A stretch of 64,000 nt of DNA from JAIBJP01 sp035601195. Lineage in GTDB: Bacteria; Actinomycetota; Thermoleophilia; Gaiellales; Gaiellaceae. The stretch spans positions 1 through 64,000 of the forward strand of contig DATNOU010000046.1 of assembly GCA_035601195.1 (NCBI GenBank). Reading direction: 5' to 3'. Position numbers and translations under genes: made by a program. Under the pieces are notes generated by a model. It made no database searches and had not been told where the DNA came from. It was given only the letters and a program-made list of their open reading frames with translations. Every line of letters starts with the position of its first letter. The first letter of the stretch is position 1. This document shows positions 33,670 to 42,354 of the stretch, in pieces.

Positions 33670-34952
33670 GCTGCGTATTCCTGTCGCGCGGGCCGCAGAT
33701 CGAAGGTGTTGGCGAGCTTGCCGAGTGTGTCGACGAGCTGCTCGATCTCGGCCTCCGAGTTGGCGGCCGTTACCTGGATCCGGAACCCGACCTCGCTCTT
33801 CGGCACGAGCGGGTAGGCGGCAAGAGTCACGTACACGCCGTGCTCGAAGAGGAACCGCCCGGCTGCATCGATGTCTTCATGTCGCGCGAGCGGAACCTCG
33901 ATGATCGGGAAGCCCGAGCGATTTGGGGTGTGGACTCCGAGTCGATCGAGGCTCTGGAGCACCTGGTCGGTCTTGCGCCACAGATCCGCACGGATCGCGT
34001 CCCCGCGGGCTTCGTTGACGTCGAAGCCGGCGAGCACAGTTGCCAGCGAGGCAATTGGGGAAGGGCCCGAGTAGAGGTAGGGAGGCGCAGCCGTCTTGAG
34101 CAGTTCCTTCAGCTCAGTCGGGCAGGCCACGAACGCCGCGAGCGACGAGTAGGACTTGGAGAAGCCTCCGACGAGCACGATCCCGTCGTACGACTCGCCG
34201 CAGTAGCGGACGACGCTGTTCCCGCGCGTGCCGTACGGGCTCGACTCGTCCCCGCTACGTTCGCCGATCACCCCGAAGCCGTGAGCGTCGTCGACGTAGA
34301 GCATGGCGTCGTAGCGCCGGGCGATCCGGGCGAACTCCTGCAGGTCTGGAGCGTTCCCCGTCATGCTGTTGACCCCGTCCATGCAGATCAGCCGCGTCGT
34401 CGAGCGGTCCTGGCGAAGCAGTTGCTCGAGATCGTCGGGGTCCTCGAACCGGAAGCGCTTTACCGTCGCCCCGCGCGCGGAGGCGAACTGGCAGCCGTCG
34501 TAGATCGTCTTGTGCGCCCGGTTGTCGACGAAGATCGTGCCGTCTCCGGCTAGCACCGGGATCACGGACAAGTGGATCAGGGTGATCGTTGGGATGACGA
34601 GCGCGTCCTCGCACCCGAGCAGCTCGATCAGACGCTCCTCGATCTGCGGGTAGAGCACGGGGCTGCCGAGCATGCGCGACCAGCTTGGGTGCGTCCCCCA
34701 TTTCTCGAGGTACTCAGGGACGCTCGCGATGATCTCTGGATCGAGGTCGAATCCGAGGTAATTACAGGAGGCGAAGTCGGCCAACCACTGGTCGCCGATG
34801 CGGATCATTCGTCCGTCGATTTCGTCGATCACGGCATCCGTCATCGGATTGGAGCGCTCGAGCTCGGCCAGCTCGCTGCAGGCCGCCAGCCATCGATCGA
34901 TCCAGCGCGGGGATGCTGAACGGGACCGGGGGCTGTCCGGGTAGACGCTCAT
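33666..34952 (-). CDS. alpha-oxoamine synthase family PLP enzyme (CqsA/LqsA/BioF superfamily)
   Basis: This 428-aa fold-type I PLP enzyme has His147 (NRAHKTIYDG, stacking on the cofactor), Asp221/His224 (VDDAHGFG) and the Schiff-base Lys266 in GGFSKSYSSLAAF. A THPSWSRMLGSPVLYPQIEERL segment matches the substrate-entry region of the family. Members condense an amino acid with an acyl-CoA: BioF, Kbl, serine palmitoyltransferase, and the autoinducer synthases CqsA and LqsA. There is no biotin, threonine-catabolic or sphingolipid gene nearby. Its partner is a membrane c-di-GMP protein, which suggests a signal-making role. The sequence alone does not separate these options. Confidence 0.88.
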   Translation of the reverse strand: MSVYPDSPRSRSASPRWIDRWLAACSELAELERSNPMTDAVIDEIDGRMIRIGDQWLADFASCNYLGFDLDPEIIASVPEYLEKWGTHPSWSRMLGSPVLYPQIEERLIELLGCEDALVIPTITLIHLSVIPVLAGDGTIFVDNRAHKTIYDGCQFASARGATVKRFRFEDPDDLEQLLRQDRSTTRLICMDGVNSMTGNAPDLQEFARIARRYDAMLYVDDAHGFGVIGERSGDESSPYGTRGNSVVRYCGESYDGIVLVGGFSKSYSSLAAFVACPTELKELLKTAAPPYLYSGPSPIASLATVLAGFDVNEARGDAIRADLWRKTDQVLQSLDRLGVHTPNRSGFPIIEVPLARHEDIDAAGRFLFEHGVYVTLAAYPLVPKSEVGFRIQVTAANSEAEIEQLVDTLGKLANTFDLRPARQEYAA

Positions 34953-35060
34953 GCGCCACCCATCGACGATTTGCCCCGGAATCTTTAGGAATCGAGCTGC
35001 CGAAATTGGGTGGCCTTGATGAAGCTGAGAAACCGCTCAGTTTCCGGCAATGACCGAGTG

Positions 35061-36446
35061 TTACGCCGCGGGCAGGATTTGAGCCGGACGCTGAACGTCG
35101 GCTGCGAGGATCAACGCCTCAACGACTTGCGGGTCGAATTGGGTGCCCGCGCAGCGGCGGAGTTCTTCAATCGCCTCGGGATGTGACATTGCTTGCCGGT
35201 ACGGTCGGTTGGTCGTCATGGCGCTGAAGGCGTCGCACGCGCACACGATTCTGGAGACGAGCGGAGTCTGCTCGCCCGCGAGCCCGTCCGGGTAGCCTGC
35301 TCCGTCCCAGCGCTCGTGGCACGAGCGGACGAGGTATCCGACCTCGCCAAGCAGGCCGCCGACCTTTTCCAGCATGCGCTGGCCTTCGATCGTGTGCGTG
35401 TTGATGATCGCTCGCTCCTCATCCGTCAGGGGACCGGGTTTGTTGATGATCTCCTTCGGGATCTTGATCTTGCCCACGTCGTGGAGGATCGCCGTGAACT
35501 CCGCCGAACGGCGTTCATCGGGACCGAGCTTGAGCTCGTCGCCCACGGCTAGAACGAGTGAGACGACGTCCTGGCTGTGCAGGCCGGTGTACGCGTCATC
35601 GGCTTCGACCACGTCGCCAAGCAAGAAGGCCGTACCGCGGTAGGCGGTTGAGAGCTCGAGCGCCTTGTCGATGTGCGACTTCCGATCGCGCGCGAAATGA
35701 GCCAGCAGGCCTATCAGAGGCAGGGAGAAGAGTACGAGTTCCGGATGCGCCAGCGAGCCGAGAGCCGCGAGGATCGCGATCGGCGTGAGAGCTGAGTCGA
35801 CCACCCAGATCCAGGCCATGACGGGTAGCAGGCTCAGGGGCGGAACGCCGAGGCCAAGCCGGTCCCGCGCAGCGGTGCTCGCGAAATCGAAGACGAATTG
35901 CGCGAGAAGGGCTGCGGCGTAGACCGGCAGGTGGTCAGGGGTTGGACGAGGCTCGCCCGCAGCAAGGAGGATGAGCGCCGGGCCAACGGCGTGCCACGAG
36001 TTGACCAGACGCAGAAGGCTGCGGCCGACCGGAACGCGTCCTCGCGCGTAGTCAGGGACTCCCCCGAGAAGCAGCCCAGCCAGCACGAAAAGTGGCACGA
36101 ACGGGACCGGGAGCAGGACCAGCATCGGAACGAGCACGAGCTGCGTCGGGCACGCATAACCCGTTCCGATCTCGAAGTCCACGCGGGAGGCCACCGCATA
36201 TCCGGCGACGAGTAGGAGCATCGTGAGCGGGTCAGATGGGCGCGCTGAGTCGCCGGTGAAAGCCAGGATGAGCGCGGTGACGAGGAACGCGACTCCGAGA
36301 AGCAGCGAGGCGCGAAGATCCTTGTCCACCAGACGGCGCGCGACGTTTTGCCGCGTCTGTTCGATCAGGACATTGCCGTCCGCGGCGGCGGTGGTCTGAA
36401 CCCCGAGTTGGTTGGGCGCGCGCTTGGTCCCGGCGGGAGTCGCCAT
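35061..36446 (-). CDS. membrane HD-GYP domain protein
   Basis: This protein is about 461 aa from ATG 36446, with about seven transmembrane helices at residues 40-270 and an HD-GYP domain after residue 280. The domain has ILHDVGKIKIPKEIINKPGPLT, HTIEGQRML and the SCHERWDGAGYPDGL motif, followed by IVCACDAFSAMTTNRPYR. HD-GYP proteins hydrolyse c-di-GMP to GMP. A longer reading from GTG 36617 would overlap the divergent exported-protein gene, so I prefer 36446. It lies 108 bp upstream of the alpha-oxoamine synthase gene on the same strand. Confidence 0.9.
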   Translation of the reverse strand: MATPAGTKRAPNQLGVQTTAAADGNVLIEQTRQNVARRLVDKDLRASLLLGVAFLVTALILAFTGDSARPSDPLTMLLLVAGYAVASRVDFEIGTGYACPTQLVLVPMLVLLPVPFVPLFVLAGLLLGGVPDYARGRVPVGRSLLRLVNSWHAVGPALILLAAGEPRPTPDHLPVYAAALLAQFVFDFASTAARDRLGLGVPPLSLLPVMAWIWVVDSALTPIAILAALGSLAHPELVLFSLPLIGLLAHFARDRKSHIDKALELSTAYRGTAFLLGDVVEADDAYTGLHSQDVVSLVLAVGDELKLGPDERRSAEFTAILHDVGKIKIPKEIINKPGPLTDEERAIINTHTIEGQRMLEKVGGLLGEVGYLVRSCHERWDGAGYPDGLAGEQTPLVSRIVCACDAFSAMTTNRPYRQAMSHPEAIEELRRCAGTQFDPQVVEALILAADVQRPAQILPAA

Positions 36447-36580
36447 TTTCCCCGTATCGGCTCTCTCCGCGCCCGCCTTGACCTCCGCATTGATCACTCC
36501 GAAAGGGGAAGCGTTCTCGTTCGCAAGCGCGCAGAGTAGGACCGCATTTTCTGCGGCTCTGCGGTTTACGAGGAGGATCA

Positions 36581-37201
36581 GTGTCTGTGGCAACTCGGTC
36601 GTTTGTCCGTCGCGCACGGGCGCTTCTCGCGTTCGGCTTCGCGGCTAGCGTCATCTCGCTTGTGTTCGGAGCGGCACCGGCCTCGGCCGGTCTTGGTCTC
36701 GCCTGCCCGGACGCCACCACCACGCCGTTCTCGCGCTGGGCGGACTACGCGAACTATGCGTATCTCCCTGATGGTGGATTCGAGGCGGGCGCAGCAGGTT
36801 GGAAGCTAGCCTCGGGGGCGAAGGTAGTGGCCGGCAACGAAGTGTTCTACATCCGCAGCACTTCCCACCGGTACGCACTCGCGCTACCTCAGGGGAGCTC
36901 GGCGACGAGTCCCCCAATGTGCATCGGGCTTATCTCGAGCAAGATGCGGTTCGTCGTCACCGGCCCCTCGGGCTCGAAGGTGAAGGTTCAAGTCATCTAC
37001 CGTGGCCTGCTATCGAGCGTCCTCGGCATCTTCGATGGTGGCACTGTCTCGACCAACGGAACCTGGCAGCCCTCTCCGGCCATCGGCATGCTCGGTGGCG
37101 TGTTGCCGCTGTTGACGCAGTCCGTCCAGTTCCGCTTCGTCGCGACCAGTGGCACTCCGAGGATTGACGACGTCTACCTCGATCCGATGAAATCCGGTTA
37201 G
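36581..37201 (+). CDS. secreted protein of unknown function
   Basis: This 206-aa protein starts at GTG 36581, seven bases after a clear AGGAGGA site. A Sec signal peptide (charged ARRAR-like start, hydrophobic FGFAASVISLVFGAA, cleavage after ASA at about residue 36) is followed by a beta-rich domain with LPDGGFEAGAAGWKL and a terminal TPRIDDVYLDP. That layout resembles a carbohydrate-binding-type jelly roll. It is divergent from the HD-GYP gene and ends at a strong hairpin terminator. It might be a surface or matrix protein under c-di-GMP control, which is inference only. Confidence 0.75.
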   Translation: MSVATRSFVRRARALLAFGFAASVISLVFGAAPASAGLGLACPDATTTPFSRWADYANYAYLPDGGFEAGAAGWKLASGAKVVAGNEVFYIRSTSHRYALALPQGSSATSPPMCIGLISSKMRFVVTGPSGSKVKVQVIYRGLLSSVLGIFDGGTVSTNGTWQPSPAIGMLGGVLPLLTQSVQFRFVATSGTPRIDDVYLDPMKSG

Positions 37202-37247
37202 GCGCGCGGCTGCGAGCCTGCCCGCTTTGCGCGGCTACTGAAAAACC

Positions 37248-37275
37248 GAGAGGGCGGCCCGAAGGCCGCCCTCTC
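37248..37275. terminator. bidirectional hairpin terminator
   Basis: A perfect 12-bp stem (GAGAGGGCGGCC / GGCCGCCCTCTC) with loop CGAA lies 47 bp after the secreted-protein gene. AAAAA on its left gives a U-tract for the converging minus-strand gene at 37456. On the plus strand it is followed only by TTGCGTT. The rest of 37276-37455 holds nothing recognisable. Confidence 0.85.
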
Positions 37276-37455
37276 TTGCGTTGGACGCTTAGAGACGCTA
37301 GTTGCCGAGCAACGTGCCGTGGTTGCGGATTCTCGAACCGTCCGAGCCGCGCGGCAGCGAGAATGCTTGATTGCAAGACCTGACCCCGGACACCCAAAGG
37401 CGTCCCGACACGCAGCCACGACGAGTACGAGGACAGTCGCTCGTACGTGAGGGCG

Positions 37456-37962
37456 TTAGCAGGCGCGGGCCACGTAGGCGCGGAAGGAGGCCTCTATGCT
37501 CTCTTCTCGGGTCCGTGCGGCTTCTCTTGCCCAGGCACACGCTGCCTCGAGCCGACCCTGAACATCGGCTATCTGCGTTGCAAGGTCTTCGATTCGACCC
37601 ACGTCTTGAAGCGAGTTGAGCTGGCCTTGCAGATCAGTGACGACTGCCCGGAAGTCGGTTATCTCGTTGCCGATGTCCTGGAAGCGCGTGACTTCTTGCT
37701 GCGCGAACTGGCGGGTTAGTGAGGCTTCCGCCTGGGCACCCTGGGCTCTCTCCTCTGCCGCCTGCACCTCTTCCCGAGGCGCAAGGTGCAAACGGACCGC
37801 CACGGCCCGGGAGAAGCGCTCGCTGCCGGCCATGCTGATTAGGACCCCTCCCGTGACGACGAGACCTGCGAGCAGGAGCGCGTTGAGCACGACCATGGCG
37901 ATGAGAGCCGCGCGTAGCTTCGTATCGTCCTCGCGAATCATGCGCGGGGGCTTCGGCTCCAT
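37456..37962 (-). CDS. single-pass membrane coiled-coil protein
   Basis: This 168-aa protein has a short cytoplasmic start, a transmembrane helix at about 18-45 (ALIAMVVLNALLLAGLVVTGGVL) and a long coiled coil (65-150) rich in Q, E and A (EEVQAAEERAQGAQAEAS..., then LQGQLNSLQDVGRIEDLATQI). No catalytic motif is seen. It is transcribed alone toward the 37248 terminator. The function is unknown. Confidence 0.7.
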   Translation of the reverse strand: MEPKPPRMIREDDTKLRAALIAMVVLNALLLAGLVVTGGVLISMAGSERFSRAVAVRLHLAPREEVQAAEERAQGAQAEASLTRQFAQQEVTRFQDIGNEITDFRAVVTDLQGQLNSLQDVGRIEDLATQIADVQGRLEAACAWAREAARTREESIEASFRAYVARAC

Positions 37963-38028
37963 CGGATGTCCATCGACCTCCGGGAATCGAGCCTTTAGAA
38001 GTCACGCGCGGCCCGCGACCGCGAGCCG

Positions 38029-38298
38029 CTAGGCCGTCTGGCGTTCGGCCCAGCGGGCCCGAGCCCGCGCGACTTGAGCCTCGCGGTCTCTCGGCGGCGC
38101 GGACGTCACCAGCTCGTCGAGGAGCCGCTTCGACGCGTCTGCGACGGCCTGCACTGCCCGGTCGAAAGCCTCGGCGTTCGCCTGCGACGGCTTGGTGAAG
38201 CCGCTGATCTTGCGCACGTACTGCAGGGCCGCGGCGTGGACGTCCTCTTCCTTCGCCGGTGGTTCGAAGTTGTAGAGCGTCTGGATGTTTCGGCACAT
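38029..38298 (-). CDS. DUF2277 family protein
   Basis: This 89-aa protein starts MCRNIQTLYNFEPPAKEEDVHAAALQYVRKISG and continues with PSQANAEAFDRAV and RLLDELVTSAPPRDRE. This is the complete DUF2277 pattern at the usual length. The family is a small cytoplasmic alpha-helical protein of unknown role, widespread in actinobacteria. It is divergent from the MFS drug exporter with a 50-bp gap. Confidence 0.9.
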   Translation of the reverse strand: MCRNIQTLYNFEPPAKEEDVHAAALQYVRKISGFTKPSQANAEAFDRAVQAVADASKRLLDELVTSAPPRDREAQVARARARWAERQTA

Positions 38299-38348
38299 GC
38301 CGAGAGACTAGCGCGTGCCGGCGCACGGGATCGGTACCCTGCCGAGCT

Positions 38349-39791
38349 GTGAATCTGGACAACCGCAGCCGTTGGCTCGCGCTCTACGTGCTCTGCCTCG
38401 GGGACATCATGATCGTCCTCGACGGGACGATCGTGAACGTCGCCTTGCCGTCGATTCGCGCCGACCTCGGGTTCTCGCAGGCCTCGCTGGCCTGGGTCGT
38501 GAACGCCTACCTCCTCACCTTCGGTGGCTTCCTGCTGCTGGGCGGTCGGCTCGGGGATCTGTTCGGGCACCGGCGACTTTTTCTCATCGGGATCTCGGTT
38601 TTCACTGCAGCCTCGCTCGCGTGTGGGCTCGCCACCTCGCAGACATTCCTCATCGCCGCGCGCGCGGTTCAAGGCTTCGGCGGCGCCATCGTCTCGGTCG
38701 TCGTGCTCTCGCTGATCATGATCATGTTCACCGAGCCCGCCGAACGTGCGAAGGCGATGGGCGTCGTCGGCTTCGTGCTCTCCGGAGGCGGGACTGCCGG
38801 CGTGCTCCTCGGCGGCATCCTCACGGACCTCTTGAGCTGGCACTGGATCTTCCTTGTCAACATCCCCGTCGGCGTCACCGTCTTCGTGCTCTCGGTCTAC
38901 CTTTGCCCGACGGTGCAAGCGCCGTCCCAGGAGCGGCGGCTCGACGTTGGCGGAGCGATCACCGTGACCGCCTCGTTGATGCTCGCGGTGTACGCCATCG
39001 TCAAGGGCAACGAGGTGGGCTGGACGTCGGCTCAAACGCTCGGCATCCTCGGCGCGGCGCTCGCGTTGCTCCTTGTCTTCCTCGCGATCGAGGCGCGCCA
39101 CCCGGCTCCTCTCATGCCTCTGGGCCTGTTCCGGCACCGCAACATCACCGTCGCCAACGTGGTCGGGATCCTCATGGCGGCGGCGATGTTCGCGATGTTC
39201 TTCTTCTCGGCCCTCTATCTCCAACTGGTGCTCGATTACAGCCCGCTCGAGGTGGGGCTTGCATTCTTGCCCTCGACGCTCGTCTGGGGAGCCTCCTCGC
39301 TCCTCCTTTCCGACCGCCTCGTCATGCGCTTCGGCATCAAGCCGCCGCTCGTCGGCGGTCTCGCGTTCTTCATCGGCGGCCTGCTTCTCTTCGCGCGAGC
39401 GCCCGTGGACGGAAGCTTCGCGATGGACGTTCTGGTCCCCATGCTCCTGTTCGGCCTCGGCGGAGGCATCACGTTCAACCCGTTGCTCTTGGCGGCGATG
39501 GGTGACGTCGAGCCTTCGGACGCCGGTCTCGCCTCGGGGATCGTGAACACGGCCTTCATGATGGGCGGCGCCCTCGGCCTCGCGGTGCTCGCGGCGATTG
39601 GCACGTCGCGCACGGACAGCCTGCTCGCCTCCGGCGAGACGGAGGCCGAAGCGCTCACCGGCGGCTACCACGCCTCGTTCATCGTGGGCGCACTCTTCGC
39701 TGCGGTCGCTGCCGCGCTCGCGGCGGCGCTCCTTCGCCCCGTCGAGGCGCCGGCGCACGCGATGCCCGAGCCGGAAGCCACCTCGGCCTAA
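38349..39791 (+). CDS. MFS drug exporter, DHA2 (EmrB/QacA) family
   Basis: This 480-aa protein has about 14 transmembrane helices. Motif D1 is LDGTIVNVALPSIRADLGFS, motif A is GGRLGDLFGHRRLFLIG and motif C is GFVLSGGGTAGVLLGGILTD. Proteins of this group expel drugs or metabolites in exchange for protons. I chose GTG 38349, which gives the family-typical short N-terminus before the first helix. Urocanate hydratase follows 27 bp downstream on the same strand, possibly in one transcript though functionally unrelated. Confidence 0.9.
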   Translation: MNLDNRSRWLALYVLCLGDIMIVLDGTIVNVALPSIRADLGFSQASLAWVVNAYLLTFGGFLLLGGRLGDLFGHRRLFLIGISVFTAASLACGLATSQTFLIAARAVQGFGGAIVSVVVLSLIMIMFTEPAERAKAMGVVGFVLSGGGTAGVLLGGILTDLLSWHWIFLVNIPVGVTVFVLSVYLCPTVQAPSQERRLDVGGAITVTASLMLAVYAIVKGNEVGWTSAQTLGILGAALALLLVFLAIEARHPAPLMPLGLFRHRNITVANVVGILMAAAMFAMFFFSALYLQLVLDYSPLEVGLAFLPSTLVWGASSLLLSDRLVMRFGIKPPLVGGLAFFIGGLLLFARAPVDGSFAMDVLVPMLLFGLGGGITFNPLLLAAMGDVEPSDAGLASGIVNTAFMMGGALGLAVLAAIGTSRTDSLLASGETEAEALTGGYHASFIVGALFAAVAAALAAALLRPVEAPAHAMPEPEATSA

Positions 39792-39818
39792 CTCAGCACC
39801 AGGACATACGATCGGACC

Positions 39819-41459
39819 GTGGTGGACACGGCTTTCCGCGGAGCTCCGCGCGGGCTCGAGCTTCGCTGCCAGGGTTGGGAGCAGGAGGGAGCGTTGCGCT
39901 GCCTGCTCAACAACCTCGACCCCGATGTCGCCGAGGACGCCGCGGCTCTGGTCGTCTACGGAGGTCGGGGGCGAGCGGCTCGGAGCGCCGAGGCTCTCGC
40001 CGACATCGTCGCCGCGCTCGAGCGCCTCGGCCCGGGGGAAACGCTCATCGTCCAGTCCGGGAAGGCGGTCGCCGTCCTGCCGACACACGCAGACGCACCG
40101 CGCGTTCTCATCTCGACGGCCATGGTCGTCCCGGCCTGGTCGGACGAGGAATCGTTTCGGTCGCTCGAGGATGCGGGCCTGACCATGTACGGCCAGATGA
40201 CGGCGGCAGGCTGGTTCTACATCGGCACGCAGGGCATCCTCGGCTTCACCTACGAGACCTTTCGAGCAATCGGCGCGGCGCATTTCGACGGCACGCTCGC
40301 GGGGAAGCGGGTGCTCACCGCCGGTCTGGGCGGGATGGGTGGCGCCCAGGGCTTCGCCGTGACGCGGAACGGGGGTCGAGCCCTCGTCGTCGAGGTCGAC
40401 CCGCTGAGGGCGGACCGCCGCGCGCGCGACGGCTGGGTCGACCTCGTGGCTGGCTACGACGAAGCGCTGGCGGCGCACCTCGACCCGGAGGGCCCGGGAA
40501 CCGTCGCTCTCGTCGGAAACGCCGCGGACGTCGCGCCGCGCCTCCTCGCCGACGGGGTCGACTTCGACGTCGTAACCGACCAGACGGCCGCGCACGATCC
40601 GCTCAGGGGCTATGTCCCGCGTGGCTTTTCAGCCGAACAGGCTGGGGAGGCCGATCTGGACGACCCGGCTTTCCGCAGCGCGGTCTTCGACTCTCTCGCC
40701 GCCCACGTCGAGGCGATGCTGGGCTTCCGCGAACGAGGCGCGATCGTCTTCGAGTACGGAAACGGCATCCGTTCGCAGGCTGTTGCCCACGGAGTTGAGG
40801 AGGCCCCTTCGATACCGGGGTTCGTGTCCGCGTATGTGCGACCGATCTTCGCCCGCGGCGTCGGACCGTTCCGCTGGATCTGCCTCAGCGGCGACTCCGA
40901 GGACCTGCGGAGGAGCGAAGACGCTCTCATGGAGGTGGTCCGCACCGACTCGCTTCGCTCCTGGATCGAGCTCGCCCGCGAGCGGGTCCGGCCGCAGGGT
41001 CTGCCTGCGCGCATCTGCTGGCTGGGCCTCGGCGAACGCGACCGGGTAGCCCTGGCGCTGAACAACCTCGTTCGCTCGGGCGAGTGCGGCCCGCTGGCCC
41101 TAGGTCGCGATCACATGGACCCGGCCTCCGTCGCCTCGCCCACGCGAGAGACGGAGGGCATGCGCGACGGCAGCGACGCGATCGCCGACTGGCCCGTTCT
41201 CTCGGCGCTCCTCAACGCCGCGCAGGGGGCGAGCTGGGTCGCCATCGGCAACGGGGGCGGTGTCGGCATCGGGCGCTCCATCCACTCGGGGATGGTCGTC
41301 GTCGCCGACGGCAGCGAGCTCGCGGAACGGAAGATCCGCCGAGTGTTCTGGACCGACCCGGCCCTCGGCGTCGCGCGCTACGTGGACGCTGGGTATCCGG
41401 AGGCGCTTGCAGAAGCCGAGCGAAACGCGCTCGTCATCCCTCGGGCTTCTCGCCCCTGA
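39819..41459 (+). CDS. hutU: urocanate hydratase
   Basis: This 546-aa enzyme converts urocanate to imidazolonepropionate in histidine breakdown, using tightly bound NAD+ as an electrophile. Signatures are LRCQGWEQEGALRCLLNNLDP, MYGQMTAAGWFYIGTQG, the LTAGLGGMGGAQG NAD fold and the ARICWLGLGERDR active-site segment with Cys400. NGGGVGIGRSIHSGMV follows near the end. Two adjacent GTG codons (39819, 39822) can start it. No hutH, hutI or hutG is in the window. Its 3' end overlaps the converging dehydrogenase by 26 bp. Confidence 0.95.
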   Translation: MVDTAFRGAPRGLELRCQGWEQEGALRCLLNNLDPDVAEDAAALVVYGGRGRAARSAEALADIVAALERLGPGETLIVQSGKAVAVLPTHADAPRVLISTAMVVPAWSDEESFRSLEDAGLTMYGQMTAAGWFYIGTQGILGFTYETFRAIGAAHFDGTLAGKRVLTAGLGGMGGAQGFAVTRNGGRALVVEVDPLRADRRARDGWVDLVAGYDEALAAHLDPEGPGTVALVGNAADVAPRLLADGVDFDVVTDQTAAHDPLRGYVPRGFSAEQAGEADLDDPAFRSAVFDSLAAHVEAMLGFRERGAIVFEYGNGIRSQAVAHGVEEAPSIPGFVSAYVRPIFARGVGPFRWICLSGDSEDLRRSEDALMEVVRTDSLRSWIELARERVRPQGLPARICWLGLGERDRVALALNNLVRSGECGPLALGRDHMDPASVASPTRETEGMRDGSDAIADWPVLSALLNAAQGASWVAIGNGGGVGIGRSIHSGMVVVADGSELAERKIRRVFWTDPALGVARYVDAGYPEALAEAERNALVIPRASRP

Positions 41460-42333
41460 GGCCGGGGAGGCCCCGTAGGATCCGGTCGCGCCGGTCGACG
41501 AGCTCTGTGGTCTCTGCTTGCGTGTAGTCGCCGCGGAGTCCCCGGCCGCTCTTCACTCCAAGGGCCCCGGTGTCGAGGATGCGAGCGATTGACTCGGACG
41601 GCGTGCTACCGCTTGCGAGCTCCGGCCAGAGGTTGGCGGCCACGGCGGCGTGGACGTCGAGGCCCGCGAGGTCCATCGCCTCGAACGGGCCGATCGCGGC
41701 CCAGCGGGCGCCGAGGCTGTGCGTCACCGCGCGGTCGACGTCCTCGAACGAGCAGATCCCCGCGTCGACAAGCGCGTACGCCTCCCTCAGGAGCGCGTAC
41801 TGGAGGCGGTTGACGACGAATCCCGGGAGGTCCCGGCGCACGATCACCGGGGCCTTGCCGATCTCTTCCGCCCAGGCCGCGAGTGTCTCGAGCGTCTCGG
41901 GAGCGGTGCGCTCGCCTCCCACGACCTCCACGAGCTCGACCAGCTCGGGCGGATTGAACCAGTGCAGGCCCGCGAAGCGCTCGGGCCGTCGAAGGTCCTT
42001 GGCGAGCGCGGCCAGGGGAAGCGACGAAGTGTTGGTCGTCAGGATCGCCTCGGGCGCGGCGAGCTCCTCAGCCCGCGCCAGGAGCTCGCGCTTCGCTCCG
42101 ATCTCTTCGACGATCGTCTCGACGACCAGCTCGGCTCCGTCGAGGGCCTCGTCGACGGCCGTGGTCAGGCGCATGCGGCCGGCCGTGGCCTCGAGCCGAG
42201 ATCGTGCAGCCTCGAGACTGGACTCGCGGCGCGCAGCGAGGCGCACCGAGGTCCCGGCGTCCGCGAAGACGCGCGCGATGCCAGTGCCCATCGTGCCGGC
42301 GCCGACGACGGCGACTTCCCTCGGGAGCTCCAC
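41434..42333 (-). CDS. 3-hydroxyacyl-CoA dehydrogenase family protein
   Basis: This 299-aa protein has an N-terminal VAVVGAGTMGTGIARVFADAG NAD fold. The catalytic region is TNTSSLPL, then RFAGLHWFNPPELVELVEVV (His-Glu pair), with a C-terminal dimer domain having PGFVVNRLQYALLREAYALVD. It oxidises 3-hydroxyacyl-CoA, or for shorter relatives 3-hydroxybutyryl-CoA or L-gulonate. It is monofunctional and lacks the hydratase domain. It lies 21 bp after the lipoprotein gene on the same strand. Confidence 0.9.
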   Translation of the reverse strand: MELPREVAVVGAGTMGTGIARVFADAGTSVRLAARRESSLEAARSRLEATAGRMRLTTAVDEALDGAELVVETIVEEIGAKRELLARAEELAAPEAILTTNTSSLPLAALAKDLRRPERFAGLHWFNPPELVELVEVVGGERTAPETLETLAAWAEEIGKAPVIVRRDLPGFVVNRLQYALLREAYALVDAGICSFEDVDRAVTHSLGARWAAIGPFEAMDLAGLDVHAAVAANLWPELASGSTPSESIARILDTGALGVKSGRGLRGDYTQAETTELVDRRDRILRGLPGLRGEKPEG

Positions 42334-42354
42334 CAGCGCCAGCGTAACGCTTGC

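Noticed and set aside
34953..35060. c-di-GMP riboswitch between the HD-GYP and synthase genes
   Set aside because: A short GAAAC/GTTTC hairpin is present, but the GEMM core and tetraloop-receptor layout are not seen.
38106..40595. Open frame of 829 codons on the minus strand
   Set aside because: It runs antisense to the MFS exporter and urocanate hydratase, is very rich in Glu, Arg and His, and shows no domain; it is a GC-bias shadow.
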